Shown here: positions 1-12,318 of the stretch, piece by piece
Layout of the letters: each line of letters begins with the position of its first letter
Numbering within the stretch: the stretch's first letter is position 1
Source: Armigeres subalbatus
Lineage: Eukaryota > Arthropoda > Insecta > Diptera > Culicidae
Assembly: GCF_024139115.2 (NCBI RefSeq)
Contig: NC_085140.1
Coordinates: 421,860,283-421,924,282, forward strand
Reading direction: 5' to 3'
DNA length: 64,000 nucleotides
Translations under genes and position numbers: made by a program
Notes under the pieces: generated by a model
The model's input: the letters and a program-made list of their open reading frames with translations, nothing else
Database searches by the model: none
Told to the model about the DNA's origin: nothing

Positions 1-161
1 TAATTGTATTATAATGGTTCCCTGTGAATCAAATTCCCTGGAAAAAGGGACAATGTGTGCAAAAAAGAATTGATTTTATGAATGCAAAAATTAACTTCTC
101 GCGAAATCTAAAATGACAGACCAAGTCGATTTTTACACTTACGTTTTTGTTGCCCGGCTTG

Positions 162-544
162 AGTCCTTCCAGGGATTGAACTTATCATTTCATTATCATT
201 TAGTATTCAGCCAATAACTCATTCCAGAGGCGGAATTCCGAAAAGTGTTGTATGGCGGACTTTTAGCGCTGATTCTCCTCTACAACTTTGTCTAAGGGAA
301 TCGCTAGGAATACTCAATATACTAAATGATAATAAGTGTTATTATCATTTAGTATATAAAATGATACTAGCGTTTCACGCGGTGAATATTAGACATAGAG
401 CAATGTACCCTTAGACAAAGTTGTAGAGGGGAATCAGCGCTAGAAGTCCGCCATACAACACTTTTCGGAATTCCGCCTGTGGAATGAGTTATTGGCTGAA
501 TACTAAATGATAATGAAATGATAAGTTCAATCCCTGAGTCCTTC
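162..544. mobile_element. hAT-like foldback MITE, copy 1, with 8-bp target duplication
   Basis: The element proper is 170-536. Its left end CAGGGATTGAACTTATC is matched in reverse complement by the right end. The inverted arms run for well over 100 bp and include an AATAACTCATTCCAGAGGC core. The direct repeat AGTCCTTC at 162-169 and 537-544 is an 8-bp target duplication, as made by hAT or P-type transposases. There is no coding capacity. A second copy with the same core and a different 8-bp duplication lies at 33138-33560. Confidence 0.85.
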
Positions 545-3085
545 TTAGGGAAAGGGCCACTTTTGTTAAAGAGAAAGCTGACTGGCTAACCTGCATACAT
601 CCGTCGTGCTTCTCGGTTCAAAGCGGACACCTCTAATTCCGAAAGATTTCCCGGATAAATTCTTCCGATATCCGACCTGGAACCAAAGTCATTCAGGCGG
701 GTTTTTTCTTATCGGACCAACCCAAAAAGCTACCCGTTCCACCCCGTCCAAGACTGGAAAGCGATCAAAAGTCAGAATCGGGCTGACTACCCAGTAAATA
801 CACCAAAATACAATAATATGCTACAAACGAACGCGAAGCGACATAAATTCTTTAACAGACATCAAATAAATACATCCAAACAGCGGATTTGAACCGGTCT
901 AACGGTTTCGATTGAGGTAATTCTTTCGGCTTTGATCCCTCCCGTACATGAGGCTTCAATAAACGAGAGATCAGATCACTGTATGCATGGCCAAAATCAG
1001 TATGATCCCACTGATTGAGGGGTGCGCCATTGAGAGTTGGTATAAGCCATTTCTCAAAGGGTATAAATAGCGGTACCTTAATCTAAAGAGGCCTTACATT
1101 AAGCTTGAGAACCCTCAAATTCGAAAAGTAGAATATGTGTTAATTTGTTTTAACTATGGTTTGTTCTCATACAGTGCGCTGAATTGTTTTGTGAATTCTT
1201 ATGCTGATACACATTGAGCAACCTGGAAGTAGTTCATTCCAAAAACCTCGTTTGTATCAGTTTATAAGTTGGAATAAAAGAAGCGTAGTTATGTTAAATT
1301 TGACCAGTTTTCTATGCATTGATTCCTAAAGATTCTTAAAATTAGAGTACAAACAAAGATCCAATTGGGGATCCCTTTTTATTTTTGCTAACTACACCGA
1401 TGAAGGACTGGAATGAATGCGTGCGATATCGGCTCTATCTGCGATTGCGAATGAAGTGTCGTTGCCGCGCGCCTTATGGTTCGTTGGTCGGTCTCGTTCA
1501 CGCTTTTCATTATCCTCCGGGGGTGGCGGGCGGTGGTGGTGGCACTGTGAAAAATAATCAACTTTCTCGATGGGACTGGATGGCGTGTCGCCGGTATGGC
1601 CGTTCACTACGGTGTCAGTTTGGCGATAAACTTCTCGATTGGGTGTGAGGTACAGATTGCGTTGATATTTTCCTTTCCTGTGAGATCAAATAGATGGCAA
1701 CATATTCACAGCGTGTCTCCATCATACATTGGAGAAAGGCATAATAAGGGAAGGTGGGGGGAAGTTGTGCATAGATGAAAATTGTGAGCTGTGAACGATA
1801 TTTATGCGGTTGGACTACTGTTGTCGGCAGCATTTGAAAAAACGAATTGAACGTGTGAATTGGATACGAATGTTGGCTTCGATAGTTGAAAATCATTCAT
1901 TCCTACACATTAAAATAATACATTTAAGACTGAAGAGTCAGGCGAAGAATTTGTCGTGCTTGTTTGACATGATAAAAATCAATGAGATAGACTTCAATCA
2001 ATAACTGAAGAAAAGTAAATTAGAACGCTTGGTTGAGATGATCATCTCGCACCACTTACCTCACATGATGTAAACACCACAACGGATTTTGCGCTGTACC
2101 TTTTCCACCGTTAGGTGGTTTAATGGTGGCCCTTTTTTAAATCTACCTGCTTCAAAATGACCGACTGACTGACATTGTTGACGGCATTATGCATTGTAAT
2201 GCCTGGTGCTAATCCTGTTATGTTATTATAGGCAAACGTTCGTTCGTCTTAGCGATTCGTGCCGTTTCGACGTTTCCTTCATTCCACAACCCACACCCAG
2301 TCAGCAGCAGCCGGAGGAATGATGCTTTGTTTTGCGATTTATCGGCACATGCAGCTTAAGCCTTTTTGTTCTTGCACATACAACCTTCTGACCATCGAGT
2401 ACCTTCGCATTGCATTCAGTTTTTTCTTCTCTTATTTCAAGATCGTTTAGTAAGGTGGTAATTTTCGTTTCATCGTGGCTATTCACGCCTGCACGCAGCA
2501 TTGTTTCAGGTTCAGTAAGCTGAACAAATAACTTTCGGCGTCAAGTGTCGACAATGGATAATTCTGTGGTGCTGGACGTGCATTCTTCAGAAAAGATTTC
2601 CCAACGTTCTGCTTCCTGGAAATGGAACTAAAGATACTGCAAGGCAAAAAAACTGCTATATTATTGAAACGAGGATAATAGATAAATGTGGCACATGCAT
2701 GCAATAAAAAATAGCAGAAAAATATGTTTTTCTTCACTTAATTTTTTATCCATCAACATCAGCAAGAAACGATCGCGATAACGTTGCTACGTTGCTACGC
2801 TGTCATGAGTTTATATTTGGTTCACAAATGCCAGAAAACCCTTCATAGATTACATGGGGTAGAAATCCTAAACATTTAATGGATCAATTGCTCAATATCA
2901 TTGCACAAGCCATTGTATCAACCTATCTTGGAAAACTCGAAAGGTTGGAATAAAGTGAGTTTTCCCAATAATTCCAGTCTTTTATGTGACTTATTTGCAT
3001 TAGCTTAATAGCGAGAGCGTTTACCTTAATGTTGACTCTTAAAAAATCAAAAGCATAATTATTTTATACTAATTTAGAAGAGCGT
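545..3085. other. No recognisable gene; apparently unique or old DNA
   Basis: About 2.5 kb in which I see no convincing coding region or classified repeat. Short open frames at 606-797 and 1385-1648 lack recognisable motifs. The stretch around 1440-1640 is more GC- and CpG-rich than its surroundings. A TATA-like motif at 1062 is listed separately. Confidence 0.5.
1062..1069 (+). promoter_or_regulatory. Candidate TATA box (TATAAATA)
   Basis: The motif GGTATAAATAGCGG is a near-consensus TATA box in a locally GC-richer context. No coding exon or clear initiator follows at about +30, so this may be a chance match or part of an old repeat promoter. Confidence 0.2.
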
Positions 3086-3399
3086 AAGTTTCATGTCTGG
3101 GCCCTCCTTAGCCGTGCGGTAAGACGCGCGGCTACAAAGCAAGACCATGCTGAGGGTGGCTGGGTTCGATTCCCGGTGCCGGTCTAGGCAATTTTCGGAT
3201 TGGAAATTGTCTCGACTTCCCTGGGCATAAAAGTATCATCGTGTTAGCCTCATGATATACGAATGCAAAAATGGTAACCTGGCTTAGAAACCTCGCAGTT
3301 AATAACAGTTGAAGTGCTTAATGAACACTAAGCTGCGAGGCGGCTCTGTCCCAGTGTGGGGATGTAATGCCAATAAGAAGAAGAAGAAGTTTCATGTCT
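3086..3399 (+). mobile_element. tRNA-derived SINE (Feilai-like) with 13-bp target duplication
   Basis: The element is 3099-3386. Its head carries tRNA-type pol III promoter boxes: an A-box-like TTAGCCGTGCGGTAAGACG and a B box GGGTTCGATTCCCGG near 3165-3180. A tRNA-unrelated body and an AAGAAGAAGAAG tail follow. The direct repeat AAGTTTCATGTCT at 3086-3098 and 3387-3399 is the target duplication of an LI-type retrotransposition. The family name is by recollection; the structure is seen directly. Confidence 0.85.
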
Positions 3400-6300
3400 A
3401 GTGTAAATCCGGGTTAGATGCAACACCTTTTTTTAAAATCGATATCCTCCCAAATAATAAGTTAAATTGAAACTATTCTTATTGTTTTTGATAGTTTAGG
3501 GATCCTACTACATTGTGTTGAAGTCATTTGCAGACGCCCTACCTCAGGGGGAGATGCCGCACGTGGGAAATGTTGGAGTAATGAGATTATTATTTGTTTT
3601 TGGCGTTGAACGAACTTTTTCAGAAAAGCATAATAATGCATTTTCGTCAAAAATTGCACATATTGCGTTCTTCTATTATATGTACACGACGTTTTTTTCA
3701 ACTTGTTTGACATTCTAATACTATGTTCGCACTAGGGCCTTGTAACATGTTATTCGGCTATCTTGATGAGCTGTCATTTGTCGATAAACAGGTCGTAGTG
3801 TGAACATAGTATAAGATGGCTTAAAATTCTTTCTTGCATTGTTCTCCCATGCTTGCTTTTCTTTCGTAAGTTTTTGCTGAAATGGGGCACAAATTGATTT
3901 GTTTCTTATTATTGTGATGTTTTCAGTAGTGAGCGCGCATGATGCCAATAAAATGACAGATATTAAGCCGAAATCCTTCCTCGTGCAAATATCATTTATT
4001 TTGGAGCATGTTATTAAGAACGTCTAGAACGGCTGGAGTTTCTGGGCAGTATTCTCCTCGCAATCCCTTGCAATATCTTAGTCTTCGTATTTCAAATGAT
4101 TTTTCCACTAGAAAATAATATCTCATTAAAGTGCTGATAGGTGCGGCATATCACCCTGATTTTATGCGCCACATCACTATATATTTTTTTTCTCAAAACG
4201 TAAATTGCTTACAATCATAACCTACAAGATTTTTAGAGGATTCAAATAATAAACATGTGGATTTGAAAGATTTTTCGCATAACCGTAAAAAATCTTTTTC
4301 AAAAATAGCGTTGGAAATTTGACGGTTTCCGCGGCGTTAATAAAAGTGTTTAACCACCATGTTACTTATTTGACTGATAAGAATGAGCAATTACTACTTA
4401 CGTTTTCGTTTTCACTACAAAAGACATCCTCTCACATATATTTGCGCCATTAAATCTATTATATTCTACCAGATCTCTAAAGTGCGGCATCTATACCGAT
4501 GCAGCATCTCACCCGGATTTACCCTTTATTATTTATCTTATCAATTCTTAATTAATTATTTCTCTGTTCAAACTCAGAAAAAATTTGTTTCTTATCGAGA
4601 GCCATTAAGATTGATAATATTTTTTATCCATTTTGTTTTTAAATATTTTATAATTATTTTAATATTTAATAATTTAATTTAACATTTCCAAATCTGGTAG
4701 TAGAATCTGCCCATGGAGTGCATGATTTAATTGCAGAAGTAACCATGTTGCCCGAGGTAAAAAAATTCGGCACTGATCTGCAACGATAATCGTAAACTTA
4801 TTTATACCGATGTTTCCACGTCCCTGACAAACTCCCCTTTTATTACATGGATCATTGATGTGTTATGTGATGAATGTAATGCGATTCTATAAAAATTCAT
4901 GCATTACATTATTATTGTACTATGGTACTGAAGTTGTGAGTTTTTAGTTGTACCAAAAATATCTAGGTTATCGCCAGTGCGTTACATTATACGAATAGGC
5001 CGTGGACGATTTAGTGCCCGGAGAATTATAACTTTGTTTTGTCAATCGAGGACAAACCAATCTTCCTCCAAGTCGTAAAAAAGGAATAGGAAAAGTGAAC
5101 AAAAAGTCTCGTGAGGTAGAAATAAATTTGCATTTTAGACGGCATGTCCGGATAATTGAACAAACGATGACTCATACCTATGTGATTTGATGCAAATGAT
5201 TTCAATGAATTGAAAGCATGATTATATGTACATCTATGTCTCGTCATCAATAGATTTTGTATACATCAATGCTATATGTTCTCTCCAAAAACAAATTTTC
5301 GGTTAAGGACATAAAGAGTCTTCTTCCTGCTAGTCACTTTATAAAAAAATCCTTGTTTAAATCGTTATGGGTTGGATTGAGTCGAAAAATCTAAATTTGC
5401 CGTGTGGTAATATCAATGTGTAGTGTTTTAGATTAACTTCAATCATGATTGACCGCTCCTTTAATGCCAGGGCAGCTGTAATTACAAAATTACCCAACAG
5501 ATAATGTTTGGGAATTTGGACTAACTGCATCCTGAATGTATAAAAGTTTGATGACCCAATATTATGCAATACCTGGGAGGGAGCTCTCGATACTACACAT
5601 CAAATTAATTATATACTGTCGTCATGCAACAGGTAAATTTTCAACAAGAAATATCAATCAACGTAGGCGCCACCTGAAAAGACTAAATTCATTTTTGCGT
5701 GTTATTGTTGTTATATTGCTTTAGAAAATTTGCTCGCTGAGAGTTTCGTTTTCGGCTAACACTGACAGCCACGGCATACAAAAAACAAGGCAGGCTCATC
5801 ACGTATGTAAACATTCAGTTTGAAAGTAAACACGTCAACGTCACTGCTATCTTTGCACAAGCTGGACCGAGACGATGCTCTACGTTCGCAGCATGCTCCC
5901 AAGTAACACATGCAACATCATTTAATTAGAAAAATATTCAAAATGGTTTTAAATGAGTTTTATATCAGTTTGATTGTAACTACGAGTTACAAATTAGTAA
6001 TAAAGATGTTCCCAATGTTTCACTTTTCAGCCTTATACTCAATGGTTTCAAAATACCTCATAAAAACACTTGGTTTCAGTCATACACAATTCCTACCGAT
6101 TAATAACTCAAATAAAACCATAACAAAGTGTTTTGTTATTACTCAGTAATGTTGAAACCAATTTGCACCAGAAGAATAAAACAAAACGTCAGAATGGTTG
6201 AAGGTTTAAATTCATGTTTTATGTACTTTTTTATGCACACTATTGATTTTAAACGCCACGATCCGAAGCACTACTGCTTCATCCAATTATTCATATGAGC

Positions 6301-6563
6301 AGTTCCGAAATTCTACAGCACATCACTATACGAAATTAGCAAACCCAGTTTACCAGATGATATACGTCTTGATTATAGTGCTAGTTAAATGAAATTCGAA
6401 ATGCATTGTCCGTGTTCTCTGATTATCATCTTATTGTTATTTAGCAACACTCGTCAACAAGTACATTACATATAGTCGCTTACCTTTTTTAAATTGTTTA
6501 TTCGAAAACAATTATTAAAGTTGTACTGGATCAACAGTTTCCACCGTCAATAAACAGAAATTA
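3400..6563. other. AT-rich intergenic DNA, no gene seen
   Basis: Low-complexity AT-rich sequence with short meaningless open frames. Two details stand out. The piece 5755-5805 (GACAGCCACGGCATAC...) reappears inverted near 14800-14840. A CCCAAGTAACACATGC motif at 5890 resembles one end of the CCCAAGCAACAC-ended MITEs found elsewhere in the window, but I could not find its other end. Confidence 0.45.
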
Positions 6564-7099
6564 TACCGTGGGGCATCGAAATCCGTACACTTAAGCACCT
6601 TAGTACATGAAAAAGTCATTAGAAAACAGGAATCGAACGTCCAACGTGGACGGATTTCGAATCAAAGGATCAAAATCCGTACAGCTATTTTTAAACTAAA
6701 TGTTTAAATTGAAGCATTCTGATTGACTAAACTACCACTGTAAATAGTTCGATACGCACCTTGAGAAGCGATCCCTTCGATTTGTATTCCGCTTATCTTA
6801 TGTAATGATTCGCAATTAGCAATTAAAACACAGTTACTTTTGGTGCAATTATGCTCTACACGAAAACAAAATGGCGGCCAAAACTCCGCGTTTGGTGGGT
6901 GGCGATTTGTTTTTGATTTTTGTTGTTTTAATTTCAAAGCCTTCTTTCCATTTCTATGCCGTAAAAGCTTACTGCCAAGTATCTGAACAGGATAAGATAA
7001 ATTATTTCTTCATGATTCACCTTCAACCCCCTTTAATTTATTGATATCTCATGAGGTGGACGGATTTCGGTGCTGTACGGATTTCGGTCCCGCACGGTA
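6564..7099. mobile_element. TA-flanked MITE with CCGTG termini
   Basis: The element is 6566-7097. The left end CCGTGGGGCATCGAAATCCG is mirrored by the right end (reverse complement CCGTGCGGGACCGAAATCCG). TA duplications lie at 6564-6565 and 7098-7099. The CGGATTTCG motif recurs subterminally. The short frame inside (6704-6937, minus strand) shows no transposase motif, so the element is non-autonomous, probably mobilised by a Tc1/mariner-type transposase. Confidence 0.7.
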
Positions 7100-7295
7100 T
7101 TACAGCGCAAAATTTTCTAACTTCGATTTGATATTGTTACCGAAAAACTTATTTAATACCATGCAATCACAGCGAGCTATAATTCAGTTTTCTAAATCTG
7201 ATACTTAATAGACTTATATAACACAAGAATTTAAAAACAGCAGACATGGATAGGGCTGCCATATTTCAATCAATCAAGAAATGTAAATAAATGAG

Positions 7296-8039
7296 AAAAC
7301 CCAGACTAATCCACCTAGTGGTGATGGCGCCTTTCTCGCGCAAAAAGGTAATAAATGTAGCCTTTACGCTTACACCTCGATGATGTACAAGAAAGGCAAA
7401 ATAGTTACACCGTCTAATGTTATAATAGAAAATTTACACTAGTAGACGATAGATGGCGCTGCCAAAAGTTTCTCGAATTTCCTATGTTCGAATTTTGACT
7501 TTCGGACAATTTCATAGTACTATGAAACTGAACGAAGAGCATACTTACGCCTAAATGCGTGCAACAAGAGCATCGTTATAGTACGATGAAAGTCTTAATG
7601 TCTTAATGGGAGCAAGCCACGGATAAACTTTAAAAACATTCATAGATGCAAGGCATTTTTCATAACACATAATTGTTCTATGTGATTATGTCTCATCACT
7701 ATTTTAATATTATCTATTTTTTGCAATTTGCAATTATTATGAAATTCAATAGTGATCAACAGCGTTTTAGTCTCCGTCGGATGCAACTTGTTGCAAGAAA
7801 ATCGGTTAAGAGTTTCTATGTGAAAATTTGTCTAATGTTTTTATGGCATTTTGTGCACACACACACACACACATACACACACACACACGCACACACGGAC
7901 AGACAGACATTTGTTCAGCTCATCGAGCTGAGTCGAATGGTATATAACACTATGGGTCTCCGGGACCTCTATCAAAAGTTCGAATTTGGAGTGAAATGAT
8001 AGCCTTTCGGTACAACTTAGTTGTACGAGAAAGGCAAAA
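7296..8039 (+). repeat. Recurrent mosquito repeat (CCCAGATTAATCCACCTAG family), copy 1
   Basis: It starts with a variant of AAACCCAGATTAATCCACC followed by GCCTTTCTCG. It ends with a palindrome (GTACAACTTAGTTGTAC) and GAGAAAGGCAAAAA. The interior holds a CA-microsatellite (about 7855-7900), a GACAGACAGACA run and the palindromic segment around CTCATCGAGCTGAG. Other copies lie at 19496-19926, 41334-41873 (inverted), 63202-63935 and, as a scrap, 16147. The ends share inverted GCCTTTCTCG/CGAGAAAGGC, suggesting a DNA-transposon derivative. I cannot name the family. Confidence 0.75.
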
Positions 8040-8428
8040 ACAGAAGTTTGAAACTGTAGTCACCCAATTCCTCATATCCCCAGTGTTCATCGGCTTTATC
8101 GGGCGATAAAAAATCAGTCATTAAAATCAAGGTCATAAAATCTTTTTCTAGTATGAGAGTTTTAATTTATTTAAGTTTGAAATGAACATGAATATGAACA
8201 TTTTTCTAAATGTAACCCTATTTGCAACAGATTCGGCGTGCTTTGCGAAAAAGACATTCGTTCAGAATGTATAGTAAGATCCCAACCCAAATTTCACGGG
8301 AATGGCGTATTCTTGATGGATTCTTGAGCTGCAACCAGCATTGTTCGGCTAATAAGTAGCTGGGGAAAACATGAAACATGATGAAAGTAAACGCCACTTA
8401 AAATAACAAGCAGAAAAAATGCGTTTTT

Positions 8429-8670
8429 TGTTGGTGGGGGCGATAATTGTATACGCCACCACTGCGATATTAATGTCGTATTGATAGAGAAATAAATACA
8501 GAACTTTCGATTCAGTGTAGAATCTTCAACCGCGTTGCAATAAAAGTTGTATTCAAATCGAGCTCCGTGCGTTTGTATTTTTTCTTCCCTCGTTGCGCGA
8601 TTTCCCGTAGTTCCGTGTCTTTTCGGATATTTTCCGCTGTGCAAACCTGGTGGTCGACGGTTTTCCCACA
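8429..8670 (+). repeat. copia element 5' LTR (242 bp)
   Basis: Begins TGTTGG and ends CCCACA. It aligns without gaps to 13609-13850 with about ten mismatches by eye, all in the first half. Contains AATAAA-type signals. A 5-bp GTTTT at about 8423-8427 and again at 13851-13855 is a candidate target duplication. Confidence 0.9.
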
Positions 8671-8684
8671 GGTTATGGGCCCAG
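8671..8684 (+). other. Primer binding site, half initiator-tRNA type
   Basis: GGTTATGGGCCCAG lies directly after the LTR. It matches the internal initiator-methionine tRNA segment that Drosophila copia uses as a cleaved half-tRNA primer. That family knowledge is recalled; the adjacency to the LTR is seen. Confidence 0.8.
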
Positions 8685-8999
8685 GAGAGGTCGAAGAAAA
8701 GAAAAGTGCGATTTTCCTGCAGAGGGTGTGATTTTGGCAAGTGAACAATTCGGCTTGTTTTTTCGGTGTGAGGAAGCGGAGCGCCAGTTGTGTCGGTGGC
8801 GTCAGCATAGTTAACAGCGACGGAGCGGGGGTTTCGATGCTCGTCTGTGTGCGTGTGTCGCTCAGTAGCAGAACAAAAGTGCAACTGCTATATTGCAGTA
8901 TTAATCTGTAATTGGTTGATCGAGGTTAGGAGATAGACGTTTTTTTGGTTGCGCGTGTGAAAACAAAAATATTCGTGGTTGATTCAATTCAAATCGAAA

Positions 9000-10322
9000 A
9001 TGGCTGAGAAACAAGTGTTATTTCCGCGACTCAACAACCAAAATTACTCCACCTGGCAACTGCGCATGGAAATGCTGTTGAAACGGGACGAATTGTGGAG
9101 CGTTGTGAACGATCCGCCGCCGGTACGGATCACCGCCGCTTGGACAACAGCAGATCAGAAGGCATTGGCGACAATTGTGTTATTGTGTGAAGATAATCAG
9201 CTAAATTTAATTAAAAACGCTGGATCGGCTAAGGATGCGTGGGCCGATTTAAAGAAGTTCCACAGCAAAGCGACAATGACATCCCGTGTGTCGCTGCTTC
9301 GGAGGATCTGCAGCCTAAATATGATGGAAGGAGGGAATGTGGAAAAGCATCTCTTCGAGCTTGAAGAGTTGTTTGATCGGTTGGAGAGCGCTGGTCAGAA
9401 GCTGGAATCTGCATTGAAAGTGGCGATGATCTATCGCAGCCTTCCAGAATCATACGGTGCACTGGTGGCGGCGATGGAAAGCCGTCCGGACGCAGATCAA
9501 ACCATCGAATTCGTCAAGCAGAAGCTCATTGACGAGTATTTGCGTCGGTTGGAACGTTCGGGTGAATCTGGCGAAAAAGTGATGAAGCTCCAGCGGAAAG
9601 GACGGAAAGAGAAAACTTGCTACGGTTGTGGCAAACCCGGTCATTTCCGTCGTGACTGTCGATTGCTGCAGCAGGAAACGAAGAAAGAAGACGCCAAAAG
9701 TGACAAAAAGAAAAGTGCGCGTAAAGCCAAACAGGCTGTCGAAACAGAAAGCCCGATTTGCTTTACTATTGGAAGCAATCGGAGCAGTGGTTCGTGGTAT
9801 GTTGACAGTGGCTGTTCAAGCCACATGACAAATAAGAAAGAGTTTTTCCGGAAACTGAATGACAAGGTGAAAATTGACGTTGTGCTGGCTGATGGAGCTA
9901 TAACAAGATCGGCTGGAATTGGTGAAGGCGTGGTGAAGTGTGTTGACAATGACGGTCGCGTGAGAGACATCACCTTCACAGACGTGTTGTACATGCCAAA
10001 CTTGGACAGTAGTTTGTTATCAGTGCGGAAGATAACGCAAAAGGGTTTGAAGGTGGATTTTAGTGCGTCGAAGTGCACAGTGAGTAATGCGGAAGGAAAA
10101 GTGGTTGCAGTAGCAGTGTTGAATGGAAATTTGTACGAGCTCAGAGTGGCACAGGATGCTCGACTCAGCAAGGAGGCTCGGCATTCCGAAAGCTGTCAGC
10201 ACACCTGGCACAGGCGATTCGGTCACCAAGATTTGGCAGTGTTGCAACGCATCGAGAAAGAGGAGCTCAGCGATGGTTTGCTGGTGACTGACTGTGGAAT
10301 TATCCAAGTCTGTAACCACTGA
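9000..10322 (+). pseudogene. copia gag-protease with start of integrase
   Basis: Encodes the capsid-like Gag, nucleocapsid and aspartic protease of the copia element. The ATG at 9000 (context AAAATGG) is the first in this frame, giving 440 codons. Residues 10-60 resemble the copia Gag N-terminus (FPRLNNQNYSTWQLRMEMLL). A CCHC zinc knuckle CYGCGKPGHFRRDC starts at about residue 207. The protease active site is YVDSGCSSHM with the catalytic Asp at about residue 269. The HTWHRRFGH pre-integrase motif lies near residue 400. The frame then ends prematurely at 10322, although integrase sequence continues in other frames. Without the lesion this would be one gag-pol polyprotein reading into the next segment. 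Confidence 0.88.
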
Positions 10323-11664
10323 CTGCCTGCAATGTAAATTTTCTCGTGTTTATTTTCTCAAGATGACCAGTAATAGATCAAGCCGTATTTGGACCTGGTG
10401 CACACAGATGTGCGGTCCGATGAAACGTGTCACACCTGGGGCTGTCACTACTTGATGATCTTACTCGATGATTACAATCGCTATACTGTAGTCTATCTGC
10501 TGAGACAGAAATCCGAAGCGGCCGGATGCATTAAAGATTAAAAGGTTTGTGGCACACGTGAAGACAAATTTCGGAAGAGCAGCTTGTATTAATAGATCCG
10601 ACGGTGGAGGCGAGTATGTGAATCTGGAGCTCAAGGATTACTATGCCTCAGAGGGAATTCAAGCTCAGTACACGGCTGCCTACTCCCCGCAGCAGAATGG
10701 AGTGGCGGAGCGGAAGAACCGCAGTCTCCAGGAAATGGCAACGTGCATGTTGCTCGACGCTGGCCTCGACAAACAATACTGGGGTGAGGCGGTCATGACT
10801 GCGGGCTACATTCAAAATCGTCTTCCGTCGCGGTCTGTTGACAAAACGCCGTTCGAGCTGTGGTTCGGAAGGAGACCATCGCTGAGGCATTTTCGGGTGT
10901 TTGGGAGTGTTGCCTACGTCCACATCCCAGACGTCAAACGTGGAAAGTTGGATGCGAAGGCTCAGAAACTGTTATTCGTCGGCTATTGTGAAAATCGCAA
11001 GGCTTATAGATTTCTCGATCTCGAGACCAACAGGATTACTATAAGCCGAGATGCTCGATTTGTGGAGCAGCATGTCGGATCCACAAAGGTGGATCGTTCG
11101 GGCGATGGACAGAGTGAAGAATGTGTGGCGCTCGACTGGGGAAACAACCAAGCGGAGGTTCAAGAGGATCAGGTAGAGACACAGCAGGTTCAGGATGAGC
11201 TTCAGGAGTCTGACGAAGAGTTTTTCGGTTGGGATACCGAGGAACAAGTTCCTGTCGACCAAGAAGTTCAAGAACAGAGCCAGAGACCTATTCGGGCTTC
11301 GAGAGGTGTGCTCCCGGAGCATCTGCGAGATTATGTGGTAGACGTTGCAATGGCTGTCGAACAAGAACCTATAAGTTATGAAGATGCGGTGGCGGGTTCC
11401 GAGCAACGGTTGTGGAAGTCAGCTATGAAGGAGGAATATGATACGCTTATTCAGAACGGGACTTGGAAACTTGTGAGACTGCCCGCCGGGAGAGAGCCCA
11501 TAGGCTGTAAGTGGGTATTTAAACGCAAGGAAGACAGCAATGGCAATGTAGCCCGATATAAAGCTCGCCTAGTGGCACAGGGGTTCTCACAACGCCCTGG
11601 TGTAGACTATGATACTGTTTTCGCGCCAGTTGCATCTCTGAATACTCTACGCGTTCTGCTTACT
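10323..11664 (+). pseudogene. copia integrase and N-terminal RT, frame-disrupted
   Basis: The integrase core is split between frames. HTDVCGPM with the first catalytic Asp lies at about 10400-10425 in a broken stretch with stops. From about 10549 the frame is open, with the second Asp in INRSDGGGEY and the Glu in QQNGVAERKNR. A GKLDAKAQKLLFVGY motif and a Q/E-rich linker follow. RT begins near 11400 with WKSAMKEEYDTL, GCKWVFKRK and KARLVAQGFSQRPG and continues to LNTLRVLLT, where a MITE interrupts it. The intended product is integrase-RT of the gag-pol polyprotein. Confidence 0.85.
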
Positions 11665-12318
11665 TACCCAAGCAACACCTCTTGTTTCTCAGTGAGTAAC
11701 AGCAACTGTGGTGTGACTTACTAAAGGTCTGACTTATGCACAACGCGTCGTATTTGGAACTCCTTTGTGACACAAAAAGCGCAAGAGGTGGAGCCTATTT
11801 GCAACATCTTGCGGCTACAATGAAAATAAAAACACAAAAACCAACCGGGAATCGAACCATGGGCCTTGAGATTTGCAACCTTCTACTATAATCATCACAC
11901 CAACAATTCCATTTGGAGATTCTGCTACAAGTGCACTACATAAACAAAAAAGTCATTTGTAACTTCATTGTACCTTATACGGAACATGCAGGGGACTGTC
12001 AAAAATAAAATACTGCTCAGCTGAGCTCAAAGTGTTTTGCAACATATCAGAAACATTGTCGTAACAGCAAAGAACCGAAGTGTTATTAATTCTGCAACTT
12101 ATCTGTTTTGTTTCTGATATGAAACACATCGAATTTTAAACCACCCAAGAAGTCAGATGGGTAGAATATTGCGACGCCACTTAAACGGAAATGAAACATT
12201 GTGATTTTCTGAAACTGGGAAATGGCTTTAATGTGACTCGATGTATTGCCAGTGTCTTCAATGCAATTTATTAGGAACAAACACCTATTTGAAAGATGTT
12301 GCGCGTGCTGCTTGGGTA
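11665..12318. mobile_element. 650-bp MITE inserted in the copia RT
   Basis: The element is 11667-12316, with termini CCCAAGCAACAC and GTGCTGCTTGGG (inverted, one mismatch) and TA duplications at 11665-11666 and 12317-12318. The copia RT reading resumes immediately after it. The subterminal segment AAAAAGCGCAAGAGGTGGAG recurs inverted at about 14610-14630, followed by CGTGTTGCTTGGG at 14721-14733, so a relative lies downstream. No coding capacity. Confidence 0.85.

Noticed and set aside
7855..7900. CRISPR-like or regulatory array in the CA-rich stretch
   Set aside because: Simple CA microsatellite inside a dispersed repeat; a eukaryotic genome is indicated.
8294..8884. Minus-strand frame of 196 codons
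   Set aside because: Runs antisense across the copia 5' LTR and leader; a matching piece appears over the 3' LTR (13480-13860).
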